This document shows, in pieces, positions 33,828 through 42,421 of a stretch of DNA of 64,000 nucleotides. The notes below the pieces were generated by a model. It was not told the origin of the DNA and did not search any database. It saw nothing but the letters and a program-made list of their open reading frames with translations. The DNA comes from Collinsella sp. (GTDB lineage Bacteria; Actinomycetota; Coriobacteriia; Coriobacteriales; Coriobacteriaceae). The translations under genes were made by a program, and so were the position numbers. Positions within the stretch are counted from its first letter, which is position 1, and each line of letters opens with the position of its first letter. The stretch covers positions 1 to 64,000 of the forward strand of contig DXML01000019.1 of the NCBI GenBank assembly GCA_019414205.1, given 5' to 3'.

Positions 33828-33892
33828 CCGTCACAACATTCGATGAAAATCTCGAAAACGAGGAAAAGCGTCGAATGTTGTGACGGTTTTTG
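33828..33892 (+). terminator. Intrinsic terminator after lpdD-idi
   Basis: CCGTCACAACATTCGA (33828-33843) pairs perfectly with TCGAATGTTGTGACGG (33871-33886), followed by TTTTTGT. It separates the fusion gene from the transporter. Confidence 0.8.
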
Positions 33893-33959
33893 TCTAGGGG
33901 ATCGCTTCTCATCCAAAAAATCCCGCTTGACTGTATTGCAACAACACAGCGCAACGTAA

Positions 33960-33988
33960 GGGGCGTCCGATAACGGGCGCCCCTTTTT
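33960..33988 (+). terminator. Second terminator-like hairpin, 53 bases before the transporter start
   Basis: GGGGCG (33960-33965) and GGGCGCCCC pair around TCCGATAAC, followed by five T. Only 72 bases after the first terminator and inside the leader of the DASS gene, it may be an attenuator. Promoter elements between the two (TTGACT at about 33927) are weak. Confidence 0.55.
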
Positions 33989-34041
33989 AAGCGGCAACGT
34001 GGCTGCGAATCCGGAGCGCCCCCAACAAGAAAGGTGGAGAG

Positions 34042-35499
34042 ATGGAAGCGGAAAAGAAGGCGTTTAAGATCACCAAGCGCGAAATTGGCTTTGTGCTGGG
34101 TATCGTTGTCTTTTTGCTGGTGAAGTTTCTTCCTTTGGCGGAGCTGAGCTCGACGGTCGAGCTCACGGTCGGTGGCCAGACCTGTCTGGCACTGACGCTC
34201 GCCACGGTGGTGTTCTGGGCATGTGGCGTGGCGCAGCCGGGCTTTGTGGGCCTGCTCTACTGCGCACTGCTCGTCCTGTTCAAGGTGTGCGTGGACGACA
34301 CGGGCGCCGCGAGCATCTCGGCGACGGTCGCCTCCACGTTTAGCTCGTGGACCAAGGCCACCATGTGGCTCGTCATCGGCGCCTACCTCATCGCCAGCGC
34401 GGTCAAGGAGTCGGGCCTGGGCGAGCGCATCGCCTACGCGTTCATGCTCAAGTTCGTGCGCGACGCCAAGTCGCTCATCATCTCGATCTTCGCGCTCACC
34501 TTTGTGCTGTCGCTGCTGATCCCGCATCCGTTCCCCCGCGCCTTCCTCATCCTCGCCGTCGTCTCGGTCATCGCCGAGTCCGCCGGCTACGGTGACGACG
34601 ACAAGGGCAAGCTCGGCTTCCTCGTGTTTGCCGCTGCCGCCCCGGGTTCCATGTTCTTCCTGACGGGCGACTCCACGCTTAACCCGCTCGTTGCGCAGTA
34701 CAGTGCCGAGGCCGGCGGCATGAGCCCGTCCTTCGTCGACTGGTTCCTGTACATGAGCGTGCCTATGCTGGTTGCGCTGCTGTGCACCCTGTTCCTGGGC
34801 CTTTTCCTCTTTAAGCCCAGCAAGGAGCTCGTCTACGATCGCGAGCAGATCGTGGCCAAGCAGGCCGCGCTCGGCAAGCTCTCCGTCAAGGAGATCCGCA
34901 CCATCGTGTGGCTTGTCATCGCCATCGCGCTGTGGCTCACCGTCTCGGGCGACTATATCGGCTGGGTCACCCTGGCCATTGGCGTTGCTCTCGCCATGCC
35001 CATCATCGGCGAAGTCCTCACTCCCGCCAGCTGGAACGCTGTCGACATCAAGTCCCTCATGTTCCTGACGGCCGCCATGGCCGTGGGCTCCGTGGGCGGT
35101 GCCACCGGCATGAACGCCTGGATCGCCGACGTCGTGCTCCCCAGCTCCGTGCCTGAGAACATCTTCCTGTTCGCCCTGCTCGTCGCCGCGCTTTCCATGA
35201 TCATCCACATGTTCATGGGCTCGGTCATGGCCGTGCTCGGCGTGTGCGTGCCGGCATTTATCAGCTTTGCCGCCGGCTCCAGCGTGAGCCCACTCGCCGT
35301 GGCGCTCATCGTCTTCACGTCCATCAACATCCACTACATCCTGCCGTTCCATAACCTGCCGATCCTTATCGGCGAAGGCAAGGACGCCGGCGGCTACACC
35401 TCCAAAGAGGCTATGCGCATGGGCATCCCCCTCACCGCGGTCGTCTTTGTCGTCGTGCTGGTCGAGGCCGCCTGGTTCCACCTCTTTGGCCTGATGTAA
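34042..35499 (+). CDS. DASS/SLC13-family anion transporter
   Basis: 485-residue membrane transporter with about twelve helices, of the divalent anion:sodium symporter superfamily. Typical elements are the hairpin/helix SFSSWTKATMWLVIGAYL-like region, FFLTGDSTLNPLV (SNT-like substrate motif region) and SSVSPLAVALIVFTSINIH near the C terminus. Family members move dicarboxylates, citrate or other organic anions. Its place between the LpdD-IDI and UbiD genes suggests uptake of the carboxylic acid that is decarboxylated. GGTGGAGAG precedes the ATG. Confidence 0.82.
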   Translation: MEAEKKAFKITKREIGFVLGIVVFLLVKFLPLAELSSTVELTVGGQTCLALTLATVVFWACGVAQPGFVGLLYCALLVLFKVCVDDTGAASISATVASTFSSWTKATMWLVIGAYLIASAVKESGLGERIAYAFMLKFVRDAKSLIISIFALTFVLSLLIPHPFPRAFLILAVVSVIAESAGYGDDDKGKLGFLVFAAAAPGSMFFLTGDSTLNPLVAQYSAEAGGMSPSFVDWFLYMSVPMLVALLCTLFLGLFLFKPSKELVYDREQIVAKQAALGKLSVKEIRTIVWLVIAIALWLTVSGDYIGWVTLAIGVALAMPIIGEVLTPASWNAVDIKSLMFLTAAMAVGSVGGATGMNAWIADVVLPSSVPENIFLFALLVAALSMIIHMFMGSVMAVLGVCVPAFISFAAGSSVSPLAVALIVFTSINIHYILPFHNLPILIGEGKDAGGYTSKEAMRMGIPLTAVVFVVVLVEAAWFHLFGLM

Positions 35500-35641
35500 G
35501 CGGTCGAGCGCCCCGGCTGTAAGCAGCCAAGCGCTTGAACTTCGAGTGGTCGAGCGCTCCATTTGTGAGCGCCGCGGCCCCATTACGTTACCCCGTCCGG
35601 CGGCACCCCGTCGCCGGACACTCTCCCGAAAGGAGTACGCC

Positions 35642-37129
35642 ATGTCCACTACCGATGCTTCCCAGATCCACGACCTGCGTTCCGCGCTCGACTTTTTGCG
35701 TGAGATGCCGGGCCAGCTGCTCGAGACCGACACCCAGGTCGATCCCGATGCCGAGGTCTCGGGCGTCTACCGTCACGTCGGTGCTGGCGGCACCGTCATG
35801 CGCCCGACCAAAGAGGGTCCGGCGATGGTCTTCAACAACGTCAAGGGCTTTGACGATGCCAAGGTCTGCATCGGCATGCTTGCCAGCCGCAAGCGCGTTG
35901 CCGCCCTGCTCGACCTGGACGAGGAGCACCTGGGCCTCGAAATCGGCAAGCGCTTCGAGAACCTGATCGCGCCAGAGCAGATCGCCGAGGGTGCGCACGT
36001 CGACTGCCAGGAGGTCGTGTACAAGGTGACCGACGAGGGCTTTGACCTGCGCAAGATCGTCCCCGCTCCCACCAACACGCCCGTCGACGGCGGCCCCTAC
36101 ATCACCATGGGCCTCGCCTATGGCACGAGCCCCGACGGCTCCCAGTCCGACGTGACCATCCACCGCTTCTCCTGCGTCGACAAGGATAAGCTTGCCATGT
36201 GGATTACCCCCGGCAGCCGTCACCTGGGCGCGTTCTTTGACGAGTACTGCCAGCGCGGCGAGGACATGCCCATTTCCATCTCCATCGGCCTGGACCCCGC
36301 CGTGTACATGTGCTGCGGTTTTGAGGCTCCCACCACACCGCTCGGCTTCAACGAGCTGCAAATTGCCGGCGCCCTGCGCGGCCACGCTGTCGAGCTTGCC
36401 GACTGCGTCACCGTTCCGCAGAAGTGCATCGCCAATGCCGAGTACGTGCTCGAGGGCTACCTCATGCACGACGAGACCATCAACGAGGACGTCAACGGCC
36501 ACGGCTACGCCATGCCCGAGTTCCCCGGCTACACCGGCGGCGCCAAGGTCTGCCCGGTGATCAAGATCACCGCCGTCACCACGCGCGTCAATCCCATCAT
36601 GGAGAGCTGCATCGGCCCTTCGCACGAGCACGTTTCCATGGCCGGCATCCCCACCGAGGCCTCCATCTACAAGATGGTCGAGACCGCCATCCCGGGCCGC
36701 CTGCTCAACGTCCACGCTGCCCCCTGCGGCGGCGGCAAGTTCGTTGCCATCATGCAGTTTAAGAAGTCGAGCAAAAATGACGAGGGCCGTCAGCGCAACG
36801 CCGCCATGCTCGCCTTCTCGGCATTCTCCGAGCTCAAGCACGTCATCCTTGTTGACGAGGATGTCGATATCTTCGATATGAGCGACGTGATGTGGGCCAT
36901 GACCACGCGCTTCCAGGCCGACGTCGACCTCATCACCATCCCCGGCTGCCACTGCCACGTGCTCGACCCGTCCAACGACCCCGCGTTCGACCCCACGATT
37001 CGCGAGCACGGCATCGCCTGCAAGGCCATCTTCGACTGCACGGTTCCGTTCGACCTCAAGAAGAATTTCATTCGCTCGCAGTTCATGGAGATCGACAAGG
37101 ACAAGTGGGCCAAGGAGATTGCTTTCTAA
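35642..37129 (+). CDS. lpdC: UbiD-family decarboxylase, gallate decarboxylase (LpdC) type
   Basis: 495-residue prenyl-FMN-dependent decarboxylase. It matches Lactiplantibacillus LpdC through most of its length as I recall it: SGVYRHVGAGGTVMRPT, KEGPAMVFNNVKGF, APTNTPVDGGPYIT, SDVTIHR, PGSRHLGAFF, ISIGLDPAVY and GPSHEHVSMAGIPTEASI, the last carrying the acidic residues of the active site, then VDEDVDIFDM. LpdC converts gallate or protocatechuate to pyrogallol or catechol. AAGGAG lies 6 bases before the ATG; a GTCCGGCG hairpin (35595-35619) sits in the leader. With UbiX and LpdD-like genes beside it, cofactor supply is local. The actual substrate is untested. Confidence 0.9.
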   Translation: MSTTDASQIHDLRSALDFLREMPGQLLETDTQVDPDAEVSGVYRHVGAGGTVMRPTKEGPAMVFNNVKGFDDAKVCIGMLASRKRVAALLDLDEEHLGLEIGKRFENLIAPEQIAEGAHVDCQEVVYKVTDEGFDLRKIVPAPTNTPVDGGPYITMGLAYGTSPDGSQSDVTIHRFSCVDKDKLAMWITPGSRHLGAFFDEYCQRGEDMPISISIGLDPAVYMCCGFEAPTTPLGFNELQIAGALRGHAVELADCVTVPQKCIANAEYVLEGYLMHDETINEDVNGHGYAMPEFPGYTGGAKVCPVIKITAVTTRVNPIMESCIGPSHEHVSMAGIPTEASIYKMVETAIPGRLLNVHAAPCGGGKFVAIMQFKKSSKNDEGRQRNAAMLAFSAFSELKHVILVDEDVDIFDMSDVMWAMTTRFQADVDLITIPGCHCHVLDPSNDPAFDPTIREHGIACKAIFDCTVPFDLKKNFIRSQFMEIDKDKWAKEIAF

Positions 37130-37283
37130 GGTTCCGGCGTTCTACCGAACGCCGGACCACTCGACGCTGCGCCCGCGCCTGGCGGGCAATCTGCCCCTCA
37201 ACTGCGAAGGCATGGGCATAAGCCCTATGCCTTCTTGTTTCGGGGCACCTTGCCTCGCCAGACGCGCGCTCGCTGACATTGCC
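37130..37283 (+). repeat. Structured intergenic element, copy A (divergent)
   Basis: Starts one base after the ubiD stop. First stem GGTTCCGGCGTTC / GAACGCCGGACC, then CTCGACGCTGCGC, a middle stem GAAGGCATGGGC / GCCCTATGCCTTC, and CGCTCGCTGACATTGCC at the end. The order matches copies at 42266, 48224 and 63765, but the central part is more diverged. It lies between ubiD and ubiX. Confidence 0.7.
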
Positions 37284-37319
37284 CGACCTATAGCTGCCAT
37301 TTTGTTGTTAGGAGTTGTC

Positions 37320-37898
37320 ATGCCTGAGTCTTCTGTCCGTCCTCGTCGCATTGTCGTTGGCGTTTCTGGTGCCAGCGGTGCCGCGCTGGGTCTTGAGTGC
37401 CTCAAATGCCTGCGTCAGGCCGGTGCCGAGTCGGCGCTTGTCGTCACGCGCGGGGGAGAGATCACCATCGAGCAGGAGCTCGGCATGACGCTCGATGAGT
37501 TTGCGTGCTATGCCGATGCGGTCTACGACAACAAGAACATCGGCGCCGCCATCGCAAGCGGTACCTATCCGGTTGACGGTATGATCGTGGCGCCCTGCTC
37601 CATGAAGACGCTCGCCGGCATTGCGAGCGGCTACAGCGAAAACCTGTTGTTGCGCGCGGCCGACGTGCAGATGAAAGAGCAGCGCCGCCTGGTGCTCATG
37701 GTGCGCGAGACGCCCTTCAGCGCCATTCATGTCGACAACATGGCGCGCCTTGCGCGCGTACCGGGCGTCATGCTCATGCCGCCCATGCTTACGTTTTACA
37801 ACGGCCCCGCCACGCTCGACGACGCGGTGCATCACATCGCCGCCAAGGCGCTCGAGGCCGTCGGCGTGTCATGTGCAAACTATAAGCGCTGGTCATAG
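37320..37898 (+). CDS. ubiX: UbiX-family flavin prenyltransferase
   Basis: 192-residue flavin prenyltransferase that joins dimethylallyl phosphate to FMN to make prenylated FMN. The N-terminal Rossmann-like VVGVSGASGAALGLECL, the middle VAPCSMKTLAGIASGYSENLL and the C-terminal VLMVRETPFSAIHVDNM are diagnostic of UbiX/Pad1/LpdB. Length is normal. AGGAG precedes the ATG at 37320. It follows ubiD after the structured element, and would provide the cofactor for that enzyme. Confidence 0.93.
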   Translation: MPESSVRPRRIVVGVSGASGAALGLECLKCLRQAGAESALVVTRGGEITIEQELGMTLDEFACYADAVYDNKNIGAAIASGTYPVDGMIVAPCSMKTLAGIASGYSENLLLRAADVQMKEQRRLVLMVRETPFSAIHVDNMARLARVPGVMLMPPMLTFYNGPATLDDAVHHIAAKALEAVGVSCANYKRWS

Positions 37899-37930
37899 GT
37901 GTCTTTAGGGTAGGATACGAGTAGTGTTTG

Positions 37931-37961
37931 AGCCCGCTGCCCCTGTGGGCGGCGGGCTTTG
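37931..37961 (+). terminator. Terminator between ubiX and the merR gene
   Basis: AGCCCGCTGCCC pairs with GGGCGGCGGGCT around CTGT, followed by TT. Located 32 bases after the ubiX stop. Confidence 0.65.
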
Positions 37962-37978
37962 GTGTGTCGGGAGGACCC

Positions 37979-38848
37979 ATGCAGACGGGCATGTATGCGA
38001 TTAGCGAGATGGCGAGCTTGTTTAACGTTTCGCGCCAAACGCTCATCTACTACGACAAGATCGGCCTGTTTAAGCCCGCCGTGGTGAACGAAAAGGGCTA
38101 CCGTTTCTATTCGCCCACGCAGATCCCGCTCATGCGTCTGATCTGCATGCTGCGCGACCTGGGGCTCGAACTCGACGAGATTGACCGCCTGACCTCGACG
38201 TTCGACATTGGCGAGATGACCGATCACCTGCGCTCGCGGGTTCAGGCGCTCGACAAGCAGATTGCCGGGCTCAAGGCTGAGCGCGCGAGTGTGCAGGAGC
38301 GCCTGAGCTTTTACGACGAGGCAGTCTACTGGCGCGAGCGCGAGGGCAGTCCGGAACTCAAGCAATTCGAACGCCGCTACGTGGTCTTTGAGGAGTTTCC
38401 GGGCGATATCGAGCGCGGTCGCTCGATGCTTCACCCCACGCTCATGCGGGCAATCCTGCGCATGCGCACGTTGACGGGCACGCGCCCCATGCGTGGTTGG
38501 GGCGCCATGCTGCGTCGCGAGGCGCTGCATTCCGACGATCCCATCGCCGGCGCTGGCTCCTTTGCCGTACTGCCGCGCGGTGCCGAGGAGCTGCTGCCGA
38601 GCGACGCTGCCGAGCTGGCAGAGATCGGCATCGAAGTGCTGCCCGAGGGCACATACCTGTGCATGAGCCGCTGGGGCATGCCGTACGAGCCCGAAGGCAT
38701 CCGCGCCATCGTGGCCTGCATGGACGAGCACGCGCTCCAGCCCGTTGGCAACGCCTTCGACTTTTGCTACCTCGATACCACGAGCTACGACGAGTCCCAC
38801 CAAGAGGACTTCTGCTGCATCCAAATCCCCGTCACCCTCCAGATGTGA
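37979..38848 (+). CDS. MerR family regulator with effector-binding C terminus
   Basis: 289-residue regulator. The winged HTH is at the N terminus (YAISEMASLFNVSRQTLIYY, KPAVVNEKGYRFYSPTQI), followed by a coiled dimerisation helix (about 75-115) and a roughly 165-residue domain of GyrI/BmrR-like layout. GGGAGGA precedes the ATG. It lies 80 bases after ubiX on the same strand and could control the hydroxybenzoate decarboxylase genes, but no operator was recognised. Its stop TGA is part of the REP-like hairpin that starts at 38842. Confidence 0.83.
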   Translation: MQTGMYAISEMASLFNVSRQTLIYYDKIGLFKPAVVNEKGYRFYSPTQIPLMRLICMLRDLGLELDEIDRLTSTFDIGEMTDHLRSRVQALDKQIAGLKAERASVQERLSFYDEAVYWREREGSPELKQFERRYVVFEEFPGDIERGRSMLHPTLMRAILRMRTLTGTRPMRGWGAMLRREALHSDDPIAGAGSFAVLPRGAEELLPSDAAELAEIGIEVLPEGTYLCMSRWGMPYEPEGIRAIVACMDEHALQPVGNAFDFCYLDTTSYDESHQEDFCCIQIPVTLQM

Positions 38849-38874
38849 CAAAGGGACAGTCCCTTTGTCACATC
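38842..38874. repeat. REP-like hairpin overlapping the merR stop
   Basis: GATGTGACAAAGGGACAGTC and CCTTTGTCACATC form a perfect stem. The gene stop TGA (38846-38848) lies within the left arm. Confidence 0.8.
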
Positions 38875-38885
38875 CACGCCCATTT

Positions 38886-38965
38886 CTTAGAAACTTGCAA
38901 AATCTGCAAGTTTCTAAGGTAACATCTTATAAACTTGCAAATAATGCAAGTTTATAAGATGTTAC
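38886..38965. promoter_or_regulatory. Twin perfect palindromes with shared TTGCA-N5-TGCAA core
   Basis: Palindrome 1: CTTAGAAACTTGCA (38886-38899) and its complement 38905-38918. Palindrome 2 begins at the next base: 21-bp arms 38919-38939 (GTAACATCTTATAAACTTGC...) and 38945-38965. Both share AAACTTGCA-N5-TGCAAGTTT at the tip. They end 27 bases before the AAA ATPase start codon. They may be operators of a dimeric regulator or RNA stem-loops. Confidence 0.75.
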
Positions 38966-38991
38966 GTCTGGCCGGGCGCTAGGGAGACTCT

Positions 38992-40308
38992 ATGAACATC
39001 GTTCGCCGAAGCCGCTATCTTGATCGACTCATTGCTTTTCAGGATACCGACCTCATCAAAATCGTGACGGGTATACGCCGTTGCGGCAAATCCACGTTAT
39101 TGGACATGATGAGGGAGCACCTGGCGCAACAGGGGGTGCCGGCCGAGCGTTTGCTGACCTTTAAGATGGAATCTCTAGAGTATGCGGGGATTACAGATTA
39201 CCTGACGTTTTATCGCATGGTTCGGGAGCGCGTTGACGGTGTCGATCGTCCCTATCTGTTCTTTGACGAGCTCCAGAATGTCGAGGGCTGGGAAAAGGCG
39301 GTTAACTCGCTCCGAATCGATTTGCCGTGCGATATCTATGTCACGGGCTCCAATGCCTTTTTGCTATCGAGCGAGCTTGCAACGCTTATCTCGGGCCGGT
39401 ATATCGAGGTCAAGATGCAGCCGCTCACGTTTGGCGAGTATCTTGATTTTCGCTCGATTGATGCGGTCGTTGCCGAAGGGCTTGGCGAGAGGGCCGAGCT
39501 CGTTTCCAAGACGGGCGATCGCCTTAATTCAAACACCGTGCTCGAGCAGTACATAACCTATGGCGGCATGCCGTTTCTGGCTAATGACGAGCCGAGACGC
39601 GAACCGTGCCGCGACTACATCCGCAGCCTCTATCAGACGATTGTCGCGCGCGATATCCTATTGCGCGCGACGCGTAGAGGTCGCGGAGCTATCACCAAGC
39701 GCGACGTTCTCGAGCGGCTCTGTGCGTATCTGGCAGACAACATCTCCAATCAAACTTCGGTCAACAAAATCGTAGGGACGCTCAACGAATCATCGGGCGG
39801 TAAGACCAACGCATCGACGGTGTCGGCGTATATTGACGCTCTGGAAGAGACGTACCTGTTTACCAAGGTAAAAAGGTATGACGTCAAGGGGCGGGAGCTT
39901 CTCAAGACAGGCGGTAAATATTACATAGCCGATACGGGAATCCGCAGCTATCTTGACGGATATAGAGGCAGCGATAGCGGAAGGATGCTCGAGAACGTTA
40001 TCTACAACCAGCTTGTCTTTGAAGGATACGAAGTGTTTTGCGGCCATCTGCGCGCGGGGGAAATCGACTTTGTCGCAATCGGCGAGGGATCGGACCGTAA
40101 ATATATCCAGGTTACCGAACGGATCGATGCTGAGGCGACCAGAGAGCGTGAGCTGCGACCGCTCAAACTAAACACGCTGGGAAAAATCCCTGATTCGTAC
40201 GAGAAGATCCTGATTGTCAGGGATGGTGAGCATCCAACAGACATCGACGGCATCAGAATCGTAGGGGCGGCCGATTTCTTGCTGAGAAACAAGATCGCCC
40301 ACGGCTAA
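38992..40308 (+). CDS. AAA ATPase with DUF4143 domain
   Basis: 438-residue protein of the widespread AAA_14/DUF4143 family. P-loop IVTGIRRCGKSTLLDMM (about 23-39), Walker B YLFFDELQNVEGWEKAV, sensor-like YVTGSNAFLLSSELAT, then ARDILLRATRRG and the C-terminal DUF4143 part (KTGGKYYIADTGIRSYL) with a nuclease-like strand EIDFVAIGEG. Function is unknown; members are often mobile between gut bacteria. Base composition is visibly less GC-rich than in neighbours, which hints at transfer. AGGGAG precedes the ATG. Twin palindromes lie just upstream. Confidence 0.85.
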   Translation: MNIVRRSRYLDRLIAFQDTDLIKIVTGIRRCGKSTLLDMMREHLAQQGVPAERLLTFKMESLEYAGITDYLTFYRMVRERVDGVDRPYLFFDELQNVEGWEKAVNSLRIDLPCDIYVTGSNAFLLSSELATLISGRYIEVKMQPLTFGEYLDFRSIDAVVAEGLGERAELVSKTGDRLNSNTVLEQYITYGGMPFLANDEPRREPCRDYIRSLYQTIVARDILLRATRRGRGAITKRDVLERLCAYLADNISNQTSVNKIVGTLNESSGGKTNASTVSAYIDALEETYLFTKVKRYDVKGRELLKTGGKYYIADTGIRSYLDGYRGSDSGRMLENVIYNQLVFEGYEVFCGHLRAGEIDFVAIGEGSDRKYIQVTERIDAEATRERELRPLKLNTLGKIPDSYEKILIVRDGEHPTDIDGIRIVGAADFLLRNKIAHG

Positions 40309-40314
40309 ACGCAA

Positions 40315-40347
40315 AATGTGACAAAGGGACAGCCCCTTTGTCACATT
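40315..40347. repeat. REP-like hairpin after the AAA ATPase gene
   Basis: AATGTGACAAAGGGACAG with CCCCTTTGTCACATT, a near-perfect stem 6 bases after the stop. Confidence 0.8.
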
Positions 40348-40422
40348 CCATGCGAGCTCCCGTGCCATCTGGGGGTATAAGGCTGGCAAGTGTTTATTTG
40401 CGAGGCTTAAGGGGCGCCCCGT

Positions 40423-41292
40423 ATGGATATCGATAACTTTGAATGGTGGTATAGCGAGGGCGAGGCTCCGGACGAGGAGTGGGACGAGCCCGCGCCGCGT
40501 GACGTGTCGAGCGACGAGGACGAGGCCGGCAACGATGCTGCTGTCGAGCCTGACGCCGCCTCCGATGCCGCCGAGCCCCTGACCTTTGAGCAGGCTTGGG
40601 CCCAAGCCGAGGCCGATGAAGCTAAGGCCGATGCCACGGCCACACTCGGTGAGCCGGCGGACATGTCCATCTCGCCGGCCAAGATCCCGCAGCCGCGCCA
40701 TAACATCGACCCCGGCAGTACGGCATCCTTCAGCATTCTCGACGTGCCCTCGCAGGGTGCCCAGGCGCCTGCGCCCACGCATCGCCCCGATCTGGCTCGC
40801 GAGGAAGATGCGGGACGTCGCTCTCCGCTTGGCCCCATCCTTATCGCCTTTATGGCCGGCGTTATCGCATGCTCGGTAATTGGAAACGTCTGGAGCCATG
40901 TTGAACAACAGCGCAAAGACGCCGCCAAGGTCGAGATGTCTGTCGAGCAATCGCTCAGCCGCACGCGCTCGGTGCATGTATCGGTCGAGGTCAAGGACGG
41001 CGCGACGTGGGACACCGCGCGCGGCGACAGCCAGATGCTCGTCCATATCGTGGGTCGCACGCTCAAGGGGCAAGCGATCGACGAGTACCAATACGTCAAT
41101 TCCGAAGGTGACGGCATCGAGCTCAAGCCCGGCGACTACGAGCTCACGGTCGATGAGCCGCCCGTCGCCACCGACGGCACGCGTTACCGTGCCTCAAAGC
41201 GCATGGTTCCGGTGAGTTTTAATTCACAGGCGCCCGATACGGTCGATAGCACGCCGCAGGGCGGGTTTGACCTTTACGCTATTGCTCAATAA
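40423..41292 (+). CDS. Uncharacterised single-pass protein with acidic N-terminal region
   Basis: 289-residue protein I do not recognise. Residues 1-130 are low-complexity and acidic, rich in Asp, Glu and Ala (starts MDIDNFEWWYSEGEAPDEEW). A membrane helix (GPILIAFMAGVIACSVIGNV) lies at about 142-162, and the C-terminal 125 residues form a probable extracellular beta domain (HVSVEVKDGATWD to FDLYAIAQ). The acidic part would be cytoplasmic. It is flanked by unrelated genes. A GGGGCGCCCCGT stretch precedes the ATG with no strong SD. Confidence 0.6.
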   Translation: MDIDNFEWWYSEGEAPDEEWDEPAPRDVSSDEDEAGNDAAVEPDAASDAAEPLTFEQAWAQAEADEAKADATATLGEPADMSISPAKIPQPRHNIDPGSTASFSILDVPSQGAQAPAPTHRPDLAREEDAGRRSPLGPILIAFMAGVIACSVIGNVWSHVEQQRKDAAKVEMSVEQSLSRTRSVHVSVEVKDGATWDTARGDSQMLVHIVGRTLKGQAIDEYQYVNSEGDGIELKPGDYELTVDEPPVATDGTRYRASKRMVPVSFNSQAPDTVDSTPQGGFDLYAIAQ

Positions 41293-41371
41293 CTGCACCT
41301 GTCGCTCAACCCCGCCGCCAAGAGTGGGACAATAGCCCTCGACACCGTTGTTTACTATTGGAGGAAGTAGC

Positions 41372-42265
41372 ATGTCCACCGTCACTACCATCAAGCGCGG
41401 CGGCCTCACCGCGGCCATCGATTCCATGGGTGCCCAGCTCACGAGCCTTGCCCTCAACGGCAACGAGTATCTGTGGCAGGGCGATCCCACCTTTTGGGGC
41501 AAGCATGCGCCCATCCTGTTCCCCATTGTGGGCTCGCTGCGCAACAACACGGCAACGTCTGCGGCCGGCACCTGCGAGATGCCGCGCCACGGACTCGCGC
41601 GCATCGTCGAGCACAAGCTGGTCGAGGTTTCGGAGGACGGCTCCTCGGTAACGTACGAGATCACCGATACGCCCGAGTCGCTCAAGGCCTTTCCGTTTCA
41701 CTTTAAGCTCAACATGACCTATGCCCTGATCGGCGACGCCACGCTTACCCAGACCTTTGCCGTTACGAACACCGGCGACGTGGACCTGCCGTTCTCGGTG
41801 GGCGGCCACCCCGCATTTAACGTGCCCGCCCCCGGTGCCGAGGACGAGGTATTCGAGGATTACGAGCTGGCGTTTACCGAGGCCTGGACGAACGAGGCTC
41901 CCATCATCACGCCCGACGGTCTCATGACGTTCGAGGGTAGCTACAAGGCTCCCGATAACTCGGACGTGCTGCCCATCACGCACCGCAGCTTCGATAACGA
42001 TGCCATCATGTTCACCGATACTCCGGGCTCCACGCTCACGCTGCGCGGCCGCAAGTCGGGCCACGGCGTCAAGATCGACTTTGAGGGCTTTAAGTACATC
42101 GGCGTGTGGTCTGCCGCCAACGACGCTCCGTTTGTGGCGCTCGAGCCCTGGACCGGCCACACCACCATGGACACCGAGGACGATGTCTTTGAGCACAAGG
42201 TCAACACCATCACGTTGGCACCGGGCGCTACCGACATCCGTTCCTTTAGCGTCACCCTGCTCTAG
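41372..42265 (+). CDS. Aldose 1-epimerase family protein (LacX-like)
   Basis: 297-residue galactose-mutarotase-fold protein. Family elements are LWQGDPTFWGKHAPILFPIVG, PRHGLARIVEH (His of the active site), SVGGHPAFNVP and the C-terminal ALEPWTGHTT with the substrate-binding region. It resembles the LacX/YeaD-like branch that interconverts sugar anomers or hexose-6-phosphates. GGAGGA precedes the ATG at 41372, preferred to an in-frame start at 41348. A structured repeat element begins directly after the stop. Confidence 0.87.
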   Translation: MSTVTTIKRGGLTAAIDSMGAQLTSLALNGNEYLWQGDPTFWGKHAPILFPIVGSLRNNTATSAAGTCEMPRHGLARIVEHKLVEVSEDGSSVTYEITDTPESLKAFPFHFKLNMTYALIGDATLTQTFAVTNTGDVDLPFSVGGHPAFNVPAPGAEDEVFEDYELAFTEAWTNEAPIITPDGLMTFEGSYKAPDNSDVLPITHRSFDNDAIMFTDTPGSTLTLRGRKSGHGVKIDFEGFKYIGVWSAANDAPFVALEPWTGHTTMDTEDDVFEHKVNTITLAPGATDIRSFSVTLL

Positions 42266-42421
42266 AGGTTCCGCCGTTCTAACGAACGACGGACCGGTCG
42301 ACGCTGCGCGCCACCCAGAGCGACAATTTGTCATTCAAAAGGCAAGGCATGACCAGAAGGTCTATGCCTTGCCTTTTTCATGCTAACTTGTTCGCTCTGG
42401 GTGGCGCTCGCTGGCATTGCC
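42266..42421 (+). repeat. Structured intergenic element, copy B (contains terminator)
   Basis: Begins at the base after the aldose epimerase stop. Stem 1 GGTTCCGCCGTTC / GAACGACGGACC; outer stem CCAGAGCGACAA / TTGTTCGCTCTGG; central stem GGCAAGGCAT / ATGCCTTGCC followed by TTTTT, which fits an intrinsic terminator; closing CGCTCGCTGGCATTGCC. Confidence 0.8.

Noticed and set aside
32821..35733. A 970-codon minus-strand frame opposite lpdD-idi and the transporter
   Set aside because: It runs across two real genes and two terminators and has biased antisense composition.
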